64,000 nucleotides of DNA, from positions 62,192 through 126,191 of the forward strand of contig NZ_JRAO01000015.1 of NCBI RefSeq assembly GCF_000768875.1, given 5' to 3'. Source of the stretch: Porphyromonas sp. COT-239 OH1446. GTDB taxonomy: Bacteria; Bacteroidota; Bacteroidia; Bacteroidales; Porphyromonadaceae. Below, piece by piece: positions 15,669 through 23,267 of the stretch (the first letter of the stretch is position 1; each line of letters starts with the position of its first letter). A program made the translations under genes and the position numbers. The notes under the pieces were generated by a model. It saw only the letters and a list, made by a program, of their open reading frames with translations. It was not told where the DNA came from and searched no databases.

Positions 15669-17702
15669 ATGATGTCGCACGTACTCAAACGAATGTTCCT
15701 AGCCCTCGGCCTCCTGATGCTCTGGGCTATGCAGGGCCATGCACAGGAGGGCCCTACCCTACTTTGGCCCATCGAGGGCAAGCAGGCTGGCGAAGATATT
15801 CTCTATCGCCCACAGGACTACATCGACAGAGAGCTCAACCTCGACAACCTCTTCATCCAAGCCCCCGAGGGCTCTCAGGTGGTGTGCCCTACCGATGCAG
15901 TTGTCAGATCCATCTCGCTGAGCTATTACTCCAGCCTAACTCAGACGATGGGCTTCCCCCTAGGGGGCGACTTCGGGGTTGCGGTCGCTGAGGTCAAGGC
16001 CAAGTACGCCTCTCGCCTCGGCCCTATCCGCTATCTAGCGGCTCAGATTGGGCTCAAGATGAAGGATGGCAGCACGATCTATATCTCGGGACTGAGGCCT
16101 GCCCGCCCATTCAAGACGGGGCAGCGTGTCTCCCGTGGCGAGCTCCTCGGCACAGTCCTCTACTCCTACCACAAGATCAACGAACCCTCGATCTCGCTAT
16201 CCATCTCGTCGGCTCAGGGCAAGCCTCGAGACCCGATGACTCCCTTTGGGCTCAAGACTACCTACAAAGCTCCTGTGGTGTCCAAGCCCAAGGCTACGCT
16301 TAGCCGTGCCGAGGCCGAGGCGGACTATCGCCAGCTAGCCCAAGCCATACGGGAGCTCTACCCCTCGCTGGAGGATCTGATGAGCCTGGACGAATACGAT
16401 CGCTTCGTCGAGGCCGAGATCGCTCGCCTGCCTCTTCAGCTCTCGAGAAGGGAGTTCGGACGCATCCTCTCTCGCTACAATCGTCAGATACACGACTCGC
16501 ACCTCTTCATCGACTGGCAGACGAGCTCTAGTCCACGTACACCCATGATCCCCGAGATCATGCCCAGCAAGGTGGGTGGTAAGCTGGTGGCTCTGCTGGC
16601 CAGCAAACGCCTCGAGCGGTACATCGGTCGTGAGATCACGCACATCAATGGCCGATCGCTCTCGGAGCTAGAGGCTCTCGAGGACGTAGGTCAACGGCAT
16701 ATCTACGACGCTGGTGTACGATCGGTGCTAGAGCGCAATCACTTCCTCAAGTATTTCTTCACCGAGGGCATACAGCTCTCCCGCAAGCGCGAGAGCGACC
16801 CCATACGGATGACCTTCGCAGACGGAGAGGTGCTCGACGTCCCCATGCTCAAGCAAGACATCAACAAGCCTCTCTATGGCCAGTCGCTCCAAGGCTACGC
16901 AAGGGTACAAAGGGTGAACCGACACAAGGATCGCTTCGACCTGCGTGTACTCAGCGACACCACGGCCTACATAGGGCTCTCGACCTTCGAGCTCAACGAG
17001 GTGGAGACGGACTCGATCGTCGCCTTCATCCGAGAGATGACTAGGCGCAGGCAACCCGCCCTGGTCATCGATCTGAGGAATAACCCTGGTGGGGCAGTCG
17101 AGGTGCTGGAGGCTATCACGAACGAGCTACTGCCCCGAGAGCGGGTGGCTGTGAAGAGCTACTCGATGGTCAATGCCGTAGCCTTCGACACCCCTACGCT
17201 CAATCTCGTCCAGGGCGAACCCATCTTCGAGGGCTACAAGCCCATCGAGGGGCGCAGGGGGCTCTACCTACTGCCCCAATCTCAGGAGGCAAGCCCCGAA
17301 GGGGAAGAGAGGACGACAGAGGTCTACCCTGGGCGCGTGTACGTCCTCACAGATGCGGGCTCGGCCTCGGCCTCTACAGAGCTAGCAGGCAGCATCAAGC
17401 GCAATAGGCGAGGCCTGGTGATCGGGCGAGAGACACAGAGTGCCTACCACTGCTTCACAGCACAGAAGTTTGCCAACGTGGGGCTCAAGCATAGCCATTT
17501 CTATGCCGTGATCCCACTGGTGCGCTGCGTCTTCGACGAGACGGTAGACGAACGCTTTCCCCGTGGACGTGGGGTAATGCCCGACCTACACATTCCCCTA
17601 TCACTCGAGGAGGTTCATAGCGAAGGAGATTACCTACTCGAGCGAACGCTCCAGCAGATCCGCCAAGATCTAAGAACGGGGGACACCTCTATACATCCCT
17701 AG
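15669..17702 (+). CDS. Secreted S41 protease with a degenerate M23-like N-domain
   Basis: A 677-residue exported protein. Residues 1-25 form a signal peptide ending near QGHAQ. Residues about 30-190 resemble an M23/LytM fold (APEGSQVVCPTDAVVRSI, then GQRVSRGELLG), but the zinc His/Asp residues are absent: the usual final HxH position reads SLSIS. After a linker, residues about 215-670 form a tricorn-type S41 peptidase with IHDSH (274-278, catalytic His), DLRNNPGG (468-475) and the nucleophile region AGSASAS (about 563-569). A non-catalytic M23-like module on a serine protease suggests peptidoglycan or substrate targeting; this is inference. It is transcribed alone, and start codons at 15669 and 15672 are adjacent. 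Confidence 0.85.
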   Translation: MMSHVLKRMFLALGLLMLWAMQGHAQEGPTLLWPIEGKQAGEDILYRPQDYIDRELNLDNLFIQAPEGSQVVCPTDAVVRSISLSYYSSLTQTMGFPLGGDFGVAVAEVKAKYASRLGPIRYLAAQIGLKMKDGSTIYISGLRPARPFKTGQRVSRGELLGTVLYSYHKINEPSISLSISSAQGKPRDPMTPFGLKTTYKAPVVSKPKATLSRAEAEADYRQLAQAIRELYPSLEDLMSLDEYDRFVEAEIARLPLQLSRREFGRILSRYNRQIHDSHLFIDWQTSSSPRTPMIPEIMPSKVGGKLVALLASKRLERYIGREITHINGRSLSELEALEDVGQRHIYDAGVRSVLERNHFLKYFFTEGIQLSRKRESDPIRMTFADGEVLDVPMLKQDINKPLYGQSLQGYARVQRVNRHKDRFDLRVLSDTTAYIGLSTFELNEVETDSIVAFIREMTRRRQPALVIDLRNNPGGAVEVLEAITNELLPRERVAVKSYSMVNAVAFDTPTLNLVQGEPIFEGYKPIEGRRGLYLLPQSQEASPEGEERTTEVYPGRVYVLTDAGSASASTELAGSIKRNRRGLVIGRETQSAYHCFTAQKFANVGLKHSHFYAVIPLVRCVFDETVDERFPRGRGVMPDLHIPLSLEEVHSEGDYLLERTLQQIRQDLRTGDTSIHP

Positions 17703-17747
17703 GCCTCGGGCTTAAGAACCCCGAGTGTGAAGATCCTCAATAAACAA

Positions 17748-17787
17748 ACTGCCCCATAGATCGTACAACGATGATCTACGGGGCAGT
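17748..17787 (-). terminator. Terminator of tRNA-Leu
   Basis: ACTGCCCC (17748-17755) pairs with 17780-17787. The stem continues past one A-C mismatch through TAGATC/GATCTA. On the minus strand the helix is followed by TTGTTTATT. It begins 14 nt after the tRNA-Leu 3' end and may also serve the S41 gene from the other side, which itself is followed by a small CTCGGG/CCCGAG stem near 17705-17725. Confidence 0.7.
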
Positions 17788-17800
17788 CCTCTTGGGAGAG

Positions 17801-17884
17801 TACCCGGAGCGGGACTTGAACCCGCACAGCCATAATGGCCAAAGGATTTTAAGTCCTTCGTGTCTACCATTTCACCATCCGGGC
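17801..17884 (-). tRNA. tRNA-Leu (UAA)
   Basis: The minus strand gives an 84-nt class II tRNA starting GCCCGGATGGTGAAATGGT. The anticodon arm AGGACTTAAAATCCT has loop CTTAAAA and anticodon UAA. A long variable arm (TTTGGCCATTATGGCTGT) and the T arm GCGGGTTCAAGTCCCGC follow. The acceptor pairs with TCCGGGT, with a G-U at the first pair. CCA is not encoded. Confidence 0.96.
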
Positions 17885-18062
17885 AGCGTAGAGGCACGAG
17901 AACCCTCACCGGGCGCAAAAGTACTTATTTATTTTCAATTCCCCTGAATAAAAAAGAATTCTAAACTAGATCCAAGCTAACCAATAGGCCATACGACTCG
18001 AAACGAAATGCATCATCCACTAACAGATAATGCTTTACCCTAGCTACAGAGGCTGCCCGAAA

Positions 18063-18223
18063 GGTATAAATAGGATCTCAAGTGAACTCCTACTTATGTC
18101 TCATCTGCGATCCTAATAGGGTCGCAGATGAGAGCCTACTTGAGTCTCTAGAGAGCCTCACTCGATAGTTCAGCCAAGACTTAGAGGGCGGCTCACTCGA
18201 GAGCCTATCGAGAGCATGGCACA
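18063..18223. repeat. 23-nt tandem repeat array, locus B (7 units)
   Basis: Units of exactly 23 nt start at 18063, 18086, 18109, 18132, 18155, 18178 and 18201; the best begin ACTCCTACTTATGTCTC, GATCCTAATAGGGTCGC and GAGCCTACTTGAGTCTC. TCTCATCTGCGA (18099-18110) pairs with 18121-18132, so part can fold as a 12-bp hairpin. The first unit (TAAATAGGATCTCAAGTGA) reads as an inverted copy. It lies between tRNA-Leu and pepT, which are divergent. Within 17885-18337 I otherwise see only the pepT promoter. Confidence 0.8.
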
Positions 18224-18250
18224 AGGGGCTGGCGAGTAGATGGGAGCAGC

Positions 18251-18282
18251 CTTGGGGAGGTTAGCATTTCTCCGTAACTTCG
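18251..18282 (+). promoter_or_regulatory. Probable pepT promoter
   Basis: CTTG ending at 18254 and TAACTTCG at 18275-18282 are 20 nt apart, fitting the Bacteroidota layout with one mismatch in the -7 box. The pepT start follows 55 nt later and repeat array B ends about 30 nt upstream. Confidence 0.5.
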
Positions 18283-18337
18283 CCTATTCAATGTACATCC
18301 TAGACCCAAAGGGTCTATCCACCCCATATAGTATAAT

Positions 18338-19615
18338 ATGACCCCGAACCTAAACCCCATCGCCGCTGAGGTACGTGCGAGCCTGCTCGAGCGGTTCTTG
18401 CGCTACATCTCCATCGATACTCAAAGTCAAGAGGAGAGCGACACCTATCCCTCGACCTCGAAGCAGCTTGATCTGCTTCGCCTCCTACACACCGAGCTCG
18501 CTGAGCTCCCCCTAGAGCGTCTGTGCCTAGACGAGCATGGCTACGTGATGGCTCAGATTGCCCCCAGCCCAGGGCTCGAGGATGCCCCTGCCATCGGCTT
18601 CATAGCCCATGTAGATACCAGTCCTGACCTTAGTGGAGCCAACGTTCGCCCACAGATCATCGAGAGCTACACGGGGAGCAGCATCCCTCTCGGCGAGAGT
18701 GGCTACAGCCTCAGCCCCGAGGCCTTCCCCGAGCTCGAGGAGCTCATCGGGCACTGCCTCATCACCACCGACGGCACAACGCTGCTCGGCGCAGACGACA
18801 AGGCTGGAGTCGCAGTTATCATGACCCTAGCGACCTATCTCACCCAACACCCTGAGGTCCGCCATGGGCGGATCTGCATCGGCTTCACCCCCGACGAGGA
18901 GGTCGGCCGAGGGGTCGATCACTTCGATGTCGAGGCCTTCGGGGCGAGGTATGCCTACACCGTGGACGGATCGGTCGAGGGAGAGCTTGAGTATGAGAAC
19001 TTCAACGCTGCCTCTGCCAAACTCCTCCTACACGGGCGCAACATCCACCCCGGCTATGCCAAGGGCAAGATGATCAATGCCCTCGAGCTCTGGCACGAGC
19101 TGCATGCCCAGCTGCCACAGAACGAACGCCCAGAGTACACGGAGGGTTATGAGGGCTTCTATCACCTCATCGGCCTCGAGGGCAGTGTAGAGGAGGCCAC
19201 AGCAAGCTACATCATCCGAGACCACGACCGAGAGCTCTTCGAGCAGCGCAAGGCCCGCCTAGAGCACCTCGTTGGGGCAATGAACGAACGCTATGGCCTC
19301 ACAGTGGCCGAGCTCCAGCTCCAGGATCAGTACTACAACATGCGCGAACAGATCGCTCCTCACCCTCAGCTCATCAGCCTAGCCGAGGAGGCCATGCGTC
19401 GCTCAGGGGTACGCCCACTCATCCGCCCAATCCGTGGAGGGACGGATGGGGCTCGCCTCTCGTACATGGGACTACCCTGCCCCAATCTCTTCACTGGAGG
19501 GGCGAACTTCCACGGACGCTACGAGTATGCCTCGCTTGAGGTCATGAGTCGTTCGGTCGAGACCCTCGTACACCTCGTTCAGCTCTGGGGCGAGACCACT
19601 ACTACCGAGCCCTAA
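18338..19615 (+). CDS. pepT: Peptidase T (tripeptide aminopeptidase)
   Basis: An M20-family zinc aminopeptidase that frees the N-terminal residue of tripeptides in the cytoplasm. At 425 residues it is of usual length (about 410) and shows the metal-site motifs IGFIAHVDTSPD (His ligand and catalytic Asp), TTDGTTLLGADDKAG (bridging Asp), and FTPDEEVGRGVDHFD (catalytic and ligand Glu). Near the end RPIRGGTDGARLSYMGLPCPNLFTGG carries the conserved Arg and Gly run, and the last His ligand is in GANFHGRYE. It is transcribed alone and ends at a strong shared terminator. Peptide use fits an amino-acid-fermenting anaerobe. Confidence 0.96.
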   Translation: MTPNLNPIAAEVRASLLERFLRYISIDTQSQEESDTYPSTSKQLDLLRLLHTELAELPLERLCLDEHGYVMAQIAPSPGLEDAPAIGFIAHVDTSPDLSGANVRPQIIESYTGSSIPLGESGYSLSPEAFPELEELIGHCLITTDGTTLLGADDKAGVAVIMTLATYLTQHPEVRHGRICIGFTPDEEVGRGVDHFDVEAFGARYAYTVDGSVEGELEYENFNAASAKLLLHGRNIHPGYAKGKMINALELWHELHAQLPQNERPEYTEGYEGFYHLIGLEGSVEEATASYIIRDHDRELFEQRKARLEHLVGAMNERYGLTVAELQLQDQYYNMREQIAPHPQLISLAEEAMRRSGVRPLIRPIRGGTDGARLSYMGLPCPNLFTGGANFHGRYEYASLEVMSRSVETLVHLVQLWGETTTTEP

Positions 19616-19637
19616 ACCCTCCCTGCCGAGAGGACAA

Positions 19638-19685
19638 AAAGATAGCGGCACCAACCGAATAATATCGGTTGGTGCCGCTATCTTT
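19638..19685. terminator. Two-way terminator between pepT and the glycan locus
   Basis: A perfect 21-bp stem (19638-19658 with 19665-19685), core GCGGCACCAACCGA, around the loop ATAATA. A-rich and T-rich outer ends (AAAGAT/ATCTTT) supply a U-run in both directions. It lies between convergent genes 22 nt after the pepT stop. Confidence 0.9.
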
Positions 19686-19699
19686 AAAGACAAGACAGA

Positions 19700-20755
19700 C
19701 TACTTCTTCTCGAAAAGCTCAAGCTCTGCGATAGAAATATAGTATGACCATGGAGACATTGCTAATGGCTTTAGGAGACGCATAGAGGTAACCCCCTTCA
19801 TAGGCCCATAGAATTCCTTGATTTGGATAGGATGAGTCCATCCAGTGCGATCATTGTAGCGCAGATCGAAAGAATCTCTTCCATAGCTCTTCCAGGTCTG
19901 TCCTCCATCCGTGCTCAACAGCAATTCATACTCTTGAAGCTGAAGGCTATAAGAGGAAGCTCGTAAGTGCATCCTGTAGGCTGCTAGGTCTACGGGCTCA
20001 TTGAAGTTGATCTGGAAGTATCCATCCCTTCTATACCCATCTAGAGCCCAATAAGTGCTATTGTCACCATCGAAAGCATTCTCTGCAGGGTAATACTCTA
20101 CTCCATGCAAATCACTGGTAGTGAAACGATCCTTTTCAATCTTAGTCAATCCGTCAACAGAAGCATTTGGATTGAAGGGCCTAAGAACCTTCTCTTCGCG
20201 AGAGATAGCCACATAGGAAGTACCAAAGTTCGTACTAGGAACTCCTACAGAAGTCTTAACGACCTTAACTGATGCCACGAAATACCGGCCATCCACTTGA
20301 CGAAGCATGTCCTTATTATCAAATTGGACAAGGACCGAAGTCTCCGACTGCAAAGCACCCTTCTTAACCACGACGGAGTTAGTACTCAACTTGAGCACAC
20401 CCTTAGGGGCAATGGGCAGCAATCCACCACCCTTATGGAGGGCTACAGTCCCAGCTTTCTGATCAGCCTCTGTAGTCTCGAGGGTAACCTCGACAGTTAC
20501 ATCTGCTGGAGCAGGGCTACTCAGCCTAACCTTCAGCTCAGCAGTGGTCTCCTCTGCGAAGCCTATTGGAGTCTGGATAAGAGTCAATGTAGAAATATTG
20601 TATGGGCTATCTCCAGTAGTCAGATAAGCCTTCAATAGGGTTGGATCAACCTTCTCCTGCGGAACAAGCTCAGCATTTAGATCGAAACCTTTCTCGCAGC
20701 TCGTCAACCCAACCAACGATAGGGCAGCAATAGCCAATATTGAATTTATCTTCAT
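19700..20755 (-). CDS. Surface lipoprotein with DUF1735 and discoidin (F5/8 type C) domains
   Basis: A 351-residue protein with a lipoprotein signal (IAALSLVGLTSCEKG, Cys about 20). An N-terminal DUF1735-like beta-sandwich (about 55-190, with AEETTAELKVRLSSPAPADVTVEVTLE) matches the non-catalytic domain seen in BT_3987-type loci. A C-terminal galactose-binding, discoidin-like domain follows (about 205-350, with AENAFDGDNSTYWALDGYRRDGYFQINFNEPVDLAAYRMH). It is the last gene of the SusC operon and is expected to bind glycan at the cell surface. No catalytic residues are seen. An intercistronic hairpin separates it from the preceding gene. Confidence 0.85.
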   Translation of the reverse strand: MKINSILAIAALSLVGLTSCEKGFDLNAELVPQEKVDPTLLKAYLTTGDSPYNISTLTLIQTPIGFAEETTAELKVRLSSPAPADVTVEVTLETTEADQKAGTVALHKGGGLLPIAPKGVLKLSTNSVVVKKGALQSETSVLVQFDNKDMLRQVDGRYFVASVKVVKTSVGVPSTNFGTSYVAISREEKVLRPFNPNASVDGLTKIEKDRFTTSDLHGVEYYPAENAFDGDNSTYWALDGYRRDGYFQINFNEPVDLAAYRMHLRASSYSLQLQEYELLLSTDGGQTWKSYGRDSFDLRYNDRTGWTHPIQIKEFYGPMKGVTSMRLLKPLAMSPWSYYISIAELELFEKK

Positions 20756-20771
20756 AATTCTTTTGAGTTTT

Positions 20772-20810
20772 ATACCCTCTCAGAAGCACAAAGGCTTCTG
20801 AGAGTGGTAT
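20772..20810. other. Hairpin between two glycan-locus genes
   Basis: CTCTCAGAAGC (20777-20787) pairs with 20794-20804 around a 6-nt loop, and ATACC/GGTAT extends the helix to about 16 bp with one bulge. It lies in the only long gap (82 nt) inside the operon. With no U-tract on the minus strand it is more likely an mRNA processing or stability element than a terminator. Confidence 0.5.
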
Positions 20811-20837
20811 TTATTTGGAATTTAAGATTGCTTACAA

Positions 20838-22055
20838 CTACTTATCAGAAGTATTACGTCCCTTACCATCCGAGCGGATGTTGTCTACCCAGCGCACATT
20901 GCCGCCTGAGTTCTGATTGACTAGGGATGGAGCACCCGAGATAGAGTTCTTCAACTCGTTACCCTTACCTTCGTTCATCTTCCAGTAGTGCAAGAGACCT
21001 GGTGTTTTGGGACTTACAGAGAACTCATTCTCCACAAGCTGCTGAGGTGTACGAGCGATATTCCACACACGCATCTCACTCATCATTGCAGCATTAACAA
21101 ACCACTGAGAACCAGAGTTGGCAACACTGATACCATTACCTAGATTGAAGACCTTGCCAGCAGGCTTATCAGTGTCAAGGTCCTTCTGACCGTTGACATA
21201 GAGGGTAGCCTTAGTACCATCATATACGACAGCGATATGATACCAAGTATTGGGTGTGAAGACCATATTAGAGCGGTCGAACTGCCCCTTGTCTCCAAAC
21301 TTCACCTGTAGCGTATTGAATGGAGTACCAGCATCACCAAAGCGGATATAGATCTCAGAATCCTTACCCCAGTTACCGAAGAGAGCTTGGTTATTACGGC
21401 CAAATCCATTCATGTTCACTCGGAACTCAACCGTCCAAGCAGAGAGAGGAACTTCTTCAACACCTGTAGCCTTGAAGCCATTGTAGGTGTATCCATTACT
21501 TCTGTCAGAACCAAGTACAGGAGCTACCGTAACGATCACAGGACGTACGATATAGACGAACTCATCAGCACCAGGTAGTACAGCTACCTTACCATCCTTA
21601 CTCTTGAGACGGAAGGGGATGGCGAACTTCTCTCCAGAGTCCTTCTGTTCATCACTCAGAGGATCAATCTCAAGCTTGACAGCAGCAGAGCTGGTAGCAC
21701 CAGCCTTAACTACCACCTCAGTAGCAGACACACGACGCTGGGCCTCAGGGAGAACCTTCAGATTGGAGGCATTCTGCTTGTTATAGGCATCTAGTACAGA
21801 TGGGTCTACAACCAATTCGAACTTTGCATCCTCTGTAAAAACATCTGACAGACGCACACTGATCTCCGAGCGTCCAAGCTCTCCATCAGCTACAGAGATA
21901 CCCTTAGAGGCATTCCCCTTAGTATTCGTCTGCTCAATATAGGCCTGCCCTCTAAGGACAGAGTACTTGGCATCATCCTTACAGCTCACGAGTCCCGTCC
22001 CCATAAATAGGACAAGTGCCCAAGCTGCAAAACTCTTATAATTAAAAGTCTTCAT
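20838..22055 (-). CDS. Surface lipoprotein with DUF1735 and LamG/concanavalin-like domains
   Basis: A 405-residue lipoprotein with signal and lipobox FMGTGLVSCKDD (Cys about 26). An N-terminal DUF1735-type sandwich (about 35-165, with SEISVRLSDVFTEDAKFELVVD) precedes a LamG/laminin-type jelly roll (about 195-395; SAWTVEFRVNMNG, TWYHIAVVYDGTKATLYVNGQKDLDTD, MSEMRVWNIARTPQQL). This architecture occurs next to the GH18 endoglycosidase in Bacteroides N-glycan loci. The probable role is surface glycan binding in support of SusD. It lies 9 nt after the GH18 gene and is clearly cotranscribed. Confidence 0.87.
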   Translation of the reverse strand: MKTFNYKSFAAWALVLFMGTGLVSCKDDAKYSVLRGQAYIEQTNTKGNASKGISVADGELGRSEISVRLSDVFTEDAKFELVVDPSVLDAYNKQNASNLKVLPEAQRRVSATEVVVKAGATSSAAVKLEIDPLSDEQKDSGEKFAIPFRLKSKDGKVAVLPGADEFVYIVRPVIVTVAPVLGSDRSNGYTYNGFKATGVEEVPLSAWTVEFRVNMNGFGRNNQALFGNWGKDSEIYIRFGDAGTPFNTLQVKFGDKGQFDRSNMVFTPNTWYHIAVVYDGTKATLYVNGQKDLDTDKPAGKVFNLGNGISVANSGSQWFVNAAMMSEMRVWNIARTPQQLVENEFSVSPKTPGLLHYWKMNEGKGNELKNSISGAPSLVNQNSGGNVRWVDNIRSDGKGRNTSDK

Positions 22056-22064
22056 TGTTAGTTC

Positions 22065-23240
22065 TTATTTGATTATAGGGTTCATGATGTGGATAGCCTT
22101 ACGCAGCCATGGGTAGGTAGCTCCCTTAACATCAGACATATCAAATCCTGCTACCTTGTCTGGAGCTTGAGCTACATATTCCTGATCCATACGGAAGCTC
22201 CCGACACCACCCTTGCGATACTTGACACCTTCCCAAACAGGCTTATGAGCAGCAAATGTAAGCAACTGACCTGGGACTGCACCACCTTTAGCAGCATAGC
22301 TCTCGAAGTTCACCGTAACGATCCAACGCTTGCAGATCTCCTCTACGCTCATGGCATCGCCGAAAGCTCTAACCATACTGCCAAGACGTCCACTTGAAGG
22401 CTCAGCCCCATCATTGTAGGCCTGGGAGATAAAGTAGTTGAAGTATTGACACATCTCACCCTTAAATGCTTCAGGCTCACCGTCTACACAGAAGAGTTTT
22501 TTACGACCTTCGGCAGTCTCCGCCTTAGGGCCAATACGCTTACCCATCGTGCGAACAAAGGCATAAGCAACTTCATAGCCATTGGGGCCACGCCATAGCT
22601 CATAATCAGTATTGAATGGATGAGGATAGCTGGGCTCAGCATCTAGATCAAAACCATCGTAGCCATACTTGAAGATAGTATCGCACACAGCGTTAGCATA
22701 TCTCTCTGCTGCAGCGATTCGCTTAGCTTTCCCTTCTTCAGTAGCTGCAGAAGACCAATCCCAAAACTCATGTCTCCAAGTCCTCCAGTGTAAGCTCTCT
22801 GCGATATTCTTATCCTTGTACTCTTGCCTCTTAGCATCAGGAATAGCAGGGGTAAGCTGATCCCCGATATCTAGGAGTAGGAAGCAGACTAGAGCCTTAG
22901 TACCCTTAACCTGCTGCACGAAACGCAAGTCCTCAAGCTGAGCGGCATTAGGGTTCTTCCATCCGCCCCAGAGAGAAACAAAGTCTACTGAGTCGGGCAA
23001 ACCAGCTAGAGAGCTCTGTAGGTTAGAGCCGACACCAGTCCAACCACTAAACCAACCAAAAGCAACCTCGTGGTCGGTCTGCTTATAAGCTCTGAGGCTC
23101 TCATAATACTCAGGAGACTTATTAGAACCCACGAGAGAGGTGGGGTTCTTGATCTCAGTTTCAGTCCACTTGTCGCAAGAGCCCAAAACGAGTGCACCCA
23201 GTGCGAAAGCTAGGAGTGAAGTCTTATTGATGATATTCAT
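22065..23240 (-). CDS. GH18 endo-beta-N-acetylglucosaminidase-like lipoprotein
   Basis: A 391-residue surface lipoprotein (signal with lipobox GALVLGSCDKW, Cys about 22) with a GH18 barrel. The catalytic DxxDxDxE motif is complete as YDGFDLDAE: D195, D198, D200 and the acid E202. The preceding strand has AFGWFSGWTGVG, and downstream FNYFISQAYNDG supplies the Gln/Tyr residues typical of endo-acting GH18 enzymes such as EndoF and EndoBT-3987. The expected reaction is cleavage of the GlcNAc-GlcNAc core of N-linked glycans. Gene order SusC-SusD-GH18-DUF1735/LamG supports that reading over chitinase. High-mannose versus complex preference cannot be told from sequence. Confidence 0.86.
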   Translation of the reverse strand: MNIINKTSLLAFALGALVLGSCDKWTETEIKNPTSLVGSNKSPEYYESLRAYKQTDHEVAFGWFSGWTGVGSNLQSSLAGLPDSVDFVSLWGGWKNPNAAQLEDLRFVQQVKGTKALVCFLLLDIGDQLTPAIPDAKRQEYKDKNIAESLHWRTWRHEFWDWSSAATEEGKAKRIAAAERYANAVCDTIFKYGYDGFDLDAEPSYPHPFNTDYELWRGPNGYEVAYAFVRTMGKRIGPKAETAEGRKKLFCVDGEPEAFKGEMCQYFNYFISQAYNDGAEPSSGRLGSMVRAFGDAMSVEEICKRWIVTVNFESYAAKGGAVPGQLLTFAAHKPVWEGVKYRKGGVGSFRMDQEYVAQAPDKVAGFDMSDVKGATYPWLRKAIHIMNPIIK

Positions 23241-23267
23241 TGCTTTGATTCAATAATCAAGTTATTC

